DNA from: JAIXWP01 sp943372555
GTDB taxonomy: Bacteria; Bacteroidota; Bacteroidia; Flavobacteriales_D; Sanyastnellaceae
NCBI GenBank assembly: GCA_943372555.1
Contig: CALRZB010000101.1
Location: forward strand, 1 to 9,123
DNA length: 9,123 nucleotides
Direction of reading: 5' to 3'
Position numbers and translations under genes: made by a program. The notes below the pieces were generated by a model. That model was not told where the DNA came from and ran no database searches. It worked only from the letters and a program-made list of their open reading frames with translations. The stretch's first letter is position 1, and each line of letters starts with the position of its first letter. Below, one piece after another: positions 6,701-9,123 of the stretch.

Positions 6701-8949
6701 AACGCGTTGCATATCAAAAAGAAGTTATTCAAAAATTAGAAGCGGAAAAAGCAAATAATGCTGCTACCGCGTCAACATCAACAGATGCTTCTCAAATCGC
6801 TGAGATTGCAAAACGTGACCAGCAATTGGAAGCTGCTATTTCTTATTTGACTAAGGAAACAGAAAATATTGGTCAGTATAAAGCTGCATTCGATTCTGAG
6901 AATAAATCTATTATCGAAAGCACTACAGATACTCGCTCGAAACTTGAAGATCAAATCGGGTTGACTCAAAATTACATGAATACTTTGGAGTCACTTGAAG
7001 CAGAAAAACAAGAGCAACTGGCAGTGTGCACCGATCTTAAAGAAGGTGAAGAAATTCGCATGAGCATTGGTGAGATTAAAAAGGAATATCAAACTGCGGA
7101 AAGTAAAATGACAAGCTATCAAAGCGATTTGAGCTTGACTACATCTGCAAGCGAACCAGTTATTGCAGCAAATACAACAATTACGACTACTGAGACTACT
7201 ACTCCATCTACTAAAAGCCAACAGCCAACAGCGATCGAAAAGATTGAGAAAGATGCTGAATTAATCAAAGAAACATTCAAGCCTCATCAAGAAGCTGAAT
7301 CACTATTCGCATATGAAAGTGGTGATGTAGAAAAGCTTTATCAAGAATATGGTAGTCAAGCTGGCGAATTAAAAGAGACAGCGAAGATTGCGGAAATTCA
7401 AAACAACATTCTTCTTATCGAAGCAGAAATTGAAACTGAGTCGAATGCTAAAAAGCAAAAGAAAATGGACAAGAAAGCAGAAAAGCTTTATTTCCAAAAA
7501 GCGCAATTTGAAATGGTAAACGCTCCAGTGATTGCTGAAATGTCACGCTTAGAATTTGAAAAAGTCGTAGCTGAAGTTGATGCTCTTAATACAGAGAATC
7601 AGGAAGAGTTGAACAGCCGCACTATGCTTCGCGATGAAGTAAGAAAGCTTTACAACCAAGCGAAGAAAGAATACGAAGATGCGCAAGAACTAAGAAAGCA
7701 AGCTGGTCCAAAGACAGACGATATCGAAAAGAACGACTATTACAGACAAGCATTTGCAAAAGAGAGTCATGCTATTGCGATGATGCAACAAATTCAAGAA
7801 ATTCATGGCAACATGGAGACATTGCTTGAGTATGATGATCAAGAGTTGGCTGAGTTGCGTTATGGTAATCCAGCAGATGTACGCAAATCATTCGTGAAAG
7901 AAGAAGTTGCAACTACTGCACCGGCTACTACCACTACTCCATCTACAGAGACAGCAGTGGATAGCAAAACAGTTAAATCAGAAGTTACTGTACCTGCGAC
8001 AGCAGCATCAACATTGCCATCTACAACACCATCTTCATCTACAGCATCTGCTTCAGGTGAAGGCGCTGGATCAGCAGGTGGATATTATGCAGATGGTGAA
8101 GCCGCGAACTACTTCTATGAAAGTCCTGAGTTCTTGACTAAGAATTTATATGTAAGAACACGTGGAGCAGTTTATAGCAGTGATCGTCCGATTCCTGTTG
8201 ACACACGCATGCCGAAAGGAGTTTATTATGCAGTTCAAATTGGTGCATTTAGAAATGCGATTCCACAGAACTTGTACAATGAGTTTGCTCCTATCCATGG
8301 TGAGACTATTAAAGAAGGTGTTACACGTTACACCGCAGGTTTCTTCCTTGATTTTGACAATGCAGATCAAGTGAAATTGGATATTCGCCGCATGGGTTAC
8401 AGCGATGCATTTGTTGTAGCATACCGTGATGGCAAGCGCATCCCACTTTACGAAGCGATGGGCAAAACAGAGAAAGATGTTATGGCATCAGTTGAGAAAG
8501 AGTACGTTTACGGCGACGGCGGCGAAGCCCCAGTAAAAGCAACAATAGCAACTACTACAGCAGCCAACAACCAACAGCCAACAACCAACAGCCCAGAGCC
8601 AAAAGCTGACTACTACAAAGGATATCCAAATGCAGCGAAGGCTACACAAGTGGAAACAGTGCAAGGTTTGTTCTACACCATCCAGGTGGGCGTATATAGC
8701 AAGCCAACACCAGCGAGCAATATGAAGAACATTTCACCACTTAATAGCGAGTTGACTGCAACGCAGAAAATCAGATATACAAGTGGAATTTATAACAACT
8801 TAGAAGCAGCAGTAGCACAGCGAGACGCAGCGAAAGCTTTGGGAATCACTGATGCCTTTATCACTGCTTACTACAACGGAGTTCGCATCACGCTTTCAGA
8901 AGCAGATCGCCTACTCAAAGAAAACGGAACAACAATCCTTGTCAAATAA
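3760..8949 (+). CDS. Very large exported protein: TPR, PD40 beta-propeller, regulatory-like domain, coiled coils and two SPOR domains
   Basis: 1729 residues, probably a periplasmic scaffold that contacts peptidoglycan. Residues 1-20 are a Sec signal peptide ending ASASA before Q21, with no lipobox Cys. TPR-like helices run about 26-145. PD40 propeller strands follow, with IYFSSLG (211-217), LYFSSKG then GGYDIF (265-281) and AYFASARR (320-327). A carboxypeptidase-regulatory-like beta domain is at about 347-420. This order matches the N-terminal part of PorE/OmpA-type Bacteroidota proteins, but no OmpA domain follows. Instead, Ala/Glu/Lys-rich probable coiled coils cover about 515-800, 886-1125 and 1158-1375. 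They are separated by disordered linkers at 811-861, 1127-1157 and 1383-1445. Two SPOR domains end the protein: 1487-1561 (YYAVQIGAF) and 1636-1710 (FYTIQVGVY), both with RYT[AS]G and DAF..AY..G.RI, so they are tandem duplicates; the linker between them is at about 1593-1616. Three linkers are encoded by 7-nt repeats. The gene stands alone, with its own leader and a strong terminator. Peptidoglycan binding is inferred from the SPOR family; a link to type IX secretion or gliding is only a guess. Confidence 0.88.
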   Translation: MKRITLVIALWAVFVASASAQKGGTEQQLAKEANELFTSGDFLKAYPLYSQLVSLYPQNANYSYRFGACAIYSDPDKAKAIQFLNSAAKRNVDDAMVYYYLGKAYHLNYQFKEAISAYENFLSKADPKITAKYNAQREIETCIYGSNLLSNIKDIVVINKTETDKDNFFRYMNLEGIGGKILSVPAELQTKLDQKSTSPRVMYSSGNSSTIYFSSLGIDGSTGKDIYSAQTLPDGKFSVPVKVTGDVNTKYDEDFCFLHSDGKTLYFSSKGHNSMGGYDIFRSEMDPKTGEFGPAINMDFAINTPADDIFFIADSLNQKAYFASARRSDQNHLHVYNVLVQGIPLQIVYLKGEFVSEIDAEQKQATVQVRDQMTGRIVIESTTSKTTGNYTVYVPKGGDYTYYVKTENSPVVHEAKVTVPSFDKPVAFRQEIRLLKENGKEKLVVNNYFDTSLQEDISTLASEMLRRKASLDVSDSPLLVAENRSTGIDLAIEKTMENAPLAAGFGAGVTVESVISDMDKEVAIVRSFVAEADKKYNSAYVYAQKKQKEADAALIEAERLSKATSNYTSDEDVKKLRESQEYLAKAQELQREAKAAMIAAEAVKTYRETESQRADAIAENLTALKKAKSENNFDNVLAELNEEKARIVASREGNGNPQAEMTAKARAKESVLHNAEDKLMNLREEEKEAVQRLAAAEEKVANSKKKNDKVAAENEVANSRAELDNIRRQIVAQKEKTQTLGNESKEAYAGAIMFEKLSAQSTLGQPESDIVKMEGAQKDALAMKLSAMETRFEALEITDPQTLALLGELATGDERLVTNDQVPTTGDQRPATSADVATTTTQEPTANSQEPTTNNLQPTTVSEIKSLNAPVLTVIGAPTPANAPSRRMILSNSLVQTEERIEAIQKKRATGINSDEKTELQNLIAYRSELNKEIAATSKAALPVASKEQARETATDIDPAFTATIQTIENSDLNEVEQTSQRVAYQKEVIQKLEAEKANNAATASTSTDASQIAEIAKRDQQLEAAISYLTKETENIGQYKAAFDSENKSIIESTTDTRSKLEDQIGLTQNYMNTLESLEAEKQEQLAVCTDLKEGEEIRMSIGEIKKEYQTAESKMTSYQSDLSLTTSASEPVIAANTTITTTETTTPSTKSQQPTAIEKIEKDAELIKETFKPHQEAESLFAYESGDVEKLYQEYGSQAGELKETAKIAEIQNNILLIEAEIETESNAKKQKKMDKKAEKLYFQKAQFEMVNAPVIAEMSRLEFEKVVAEVDALNTENQEELNSRTMLRDEVRKLYNQAKKEYEDAQELRKQAGPKTDDIEKNDYYRQAFAKESHAIAMMQQIQEIHGNMETLLEYDDQELAELRYGNPADVRKSFVKEEVATTAPATTTTPSTETAVDSKTVKSEVTVPATAASTLPSTTPSSSTASASGEGAGSAGGYYADGEAANYFYESPEFLTKNLYVRTRGAVYSSDRPIPVDTRMPKGVYYAVQIGAFRNAIPQNLYNEFAPIHGETIKEGVTRYTAGFFLDFDNADQVKLDIRRMGYSDAFVVAYRDGKRIPLYEAMGKTEKDVMASVEKEYVYGDGGEAPVKATIATTTAANNQQPTTNSPEPKADYYKGYPNAAKATQVETVQGLFYTIQVGVYSKPTPASNMKNISPLNSELTATQKIRYTSGIYNNLEAAVAQRDAAKALGITDAFITAYYNGVRITLSEADRLLKENGTTILVK
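6190..6343. repeat. Period-7 degenerate repeat array inside the large gene (linker 1)
   Basis: 22 heptamers in unbroken register, beginning ACTGGTG, ACGAACG, ACTGGTG, ACTAACG, ACCAGGT, ACCGACG, ACCGGTG, ACCAACG and later GCCAACG, ACCTACT, ACCAACA, ACCTACA. The second base is C in 20 of 22 units, the third is C or T in 20 of 22, and the first is A or G in 19 of 22; the two most degenerate units are at 6260-6273. It encodes residues 811-861, a Thr/Gln/Pro-rich stretch with recurring Q-x-P-T/A-T (QRPAT, QEPTA, QEPTT, LQPTT) that is probably disordered and joins two coiled coils. Confidence 0.8.
7217..7230. repeat. Two exact heptamers in linker 2 of the large gene
   Basis: Two tandem GCCAACA copies encode part of SQQPTA at the end of a Thr-rich linker (residues about 1127-1157). 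Alone this would mean little, but the same heptamer is the core unit at 8563-8604 and an in-register variant of the units at 6190-6343. Just upstream, ACTACTCCATCTAC (7198-7211) recurs exactly at 7933-7946 in linker 3, in the same reading frame. Confidence 0.5.
8563..8604. repeat. Period-7 repeat array between the two SPOR domains
   Basis: Six heptamers: GCCAACA, ACCAACA, GCCAACA, ACCAACA, GCCCAGA, GCCAAAA. The first four alternate exactly as a 14-nt unit. They encode residues 1602-1615, including NNQQPTTNS, the linker between the two SPOR domains. ACCAACA is also a unit at 6316-6322 of the linker 1 array. Confidence 0.75.
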
Positions 8950-8977
8950 AACAGATCATTAGACTTCTGTAAAAAAG

Positions 8978-9010
8978 AAAAAGCCCCTAACGAGGGGCTT
9001 TTTTTATTTT
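8978..9010 (+). terminator. Strong intrinsic terminator of the large envelope gene
   Basis: AAAAAGCCCC (8978-8987) pairs with GGGGCTTTTT (8994-9003) around loop TAACGA, a 10-bp stem with a five-pair G/C core, followed by more T residues. It starts 28 nt after the stop codon. The A-run on the 5' side means it can also work on the minus strand, protecting the gene from antisense transcription from the right. Confidence 0.92.
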
Positions 9011-9064
9011 AGTGTGATAGTTCTTTTGTGCGGCAGTTAGACAGTGTGGCAATTATGAAACCAG

Positions 9065-9083
9065 CCCTTCGACAGGCTCAGGG
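9065..9083. repeat. Probable dispersed intergenic repeat
   Basis: CCCTTCGACAGGCTCAGGG has complementary CCCT/AGGG ends and G+C content above the surrounding DNA. From memory, near-identical strings recur in intergenic DNA of many unrelated bacterial genomes. Only one copy lies here, so the repeat call rests on that recollection. Confidence 0.4.
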
Positions 9084-9091
9084 ACCGTTCA

Positions 9092-9119
9092 GGAATCAGG
9101 AATCAGGAATTCGGAATCA
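9092..9119. repeat. Short heptamer array at the right edge
   Basis: Four consecutive 7-nt units: GGAATCA, GGAATCA, GGAATTC, GGAATCA. Same period as the other arrays, but a different core from the GGTAGTA/GCCAACA type. The array may continue past the window end. Confidence 0.7.
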
Positions 9120-9123
9120 TTTC

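Larger units (their letters stand above)
8950..9123. other. Intergenic tail after the large gene
   Basis: 174 nt to the window end holding the terminator, the 19-nt repeat and the heptamer array. Between 9011 and 9060 nothing was recognised. An ATG at 9055 opens a frame to the edge but runs straight through the repeats and is not called as a gene. Confidence 0.6.

Noticed and set aside
6190..8604. CRISPR array
   Set aside because: Units are 7 nt, tandem, degenerate and without spacers; they are translated in frame and no cas genes are present.
3082..9119. Assembly or sequencing artefact as the source of the heptamer arrays
   Set aside because: Units vary within each array and the large reading frame stays open through all coding arrays, unlike simple collapsed or stuttered repeats; raw-read support could not be checked here.
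9055..9123. Possible start of a new plus-strand gene at ATG 9055
   Set aside because: Only 23 codons to the edge, running through the 19-nt repeat and the heptamer array, with no family likeness.

Overview
The window looks like chromosomal DNA of a member of the Bacteroidota, most likely a Flavobacteriales-type or related free-living bacterium. Supporting signs are: no start codon has a convincing Shine-Dalgarno sequence at normal spacing; one TAnnTTTG-like -7 element can be found; and the largest gene starts with a TPR + PD40 beta-propeller + carboxypeptidase-regulatory-like layout typical of PorE/OmpA-type envelope proteins of that phylum. No tRNA, rRNA, CRISPR array, transposase or phage gene was seen.

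Layout: (1) 1-594, minus strand: N-terminal 198 codons of uvrA, running off the left edge. (2) 595-732: divergent promoter region. (3) 733-1743 and 1751-3088, plus strand: tryptophan 2,3-dioxygenase (kynA) and a succinate-semialdehyde-dehydrogenase-like aldehyde dehydrogenase, 7 nt apart and probably one operon. (4) 3089-3134: short gap between convergent genes, made of degenerate 7-nt repeats. (5) 3135-3515, minus strand: small DUF423 membrane protein whose likely terminator overlaps its stop codon. (6) 3516-3759: divergent intergenic region with a small GNRA-loop hairpin and a spaced 9-bp inverted repeat. (7) 3760-8949, plus strand: a 1729-residue exported protein with a PorE-like N-terminus, about 900 residues of mostly coiled coil broken by Thr/Pro/Gln-rich linkers, and two C-terminal SPOR domains. 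(8) 8950-9123: a strong bidirectional terminator, a 19-nt probable dispersed repeat and a short heptamer array at the right edge.

The genes do not form one pathway. kynA starts the oxidative breakdown of tryptophan, and the ALDH next to it would oxidise an aldehyde of uncertain identity. uvrA is housekeeping DNA repair. The large protein is probably a periplasmic scaffold that holds the outer-membrane side to peptidoglycan through its SPOR domains.

The most unusual signal is a family of degenerate tandem repeats with a strict period of 7 nt. It occurs between genes (3082-3137 and, with a different core, 9092-9119) and also inside the large gene (6190-6343, 7217-7230, 8563-8604), where it encodes the Q-x-P-T-T-rich linkers. 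A 7-nt period does not fit codon structure, so these arrays look like a DNA-level process that has entered both coding and non-coding DNA. I know of no named element that matches. This is the main candidate for something undescribed.
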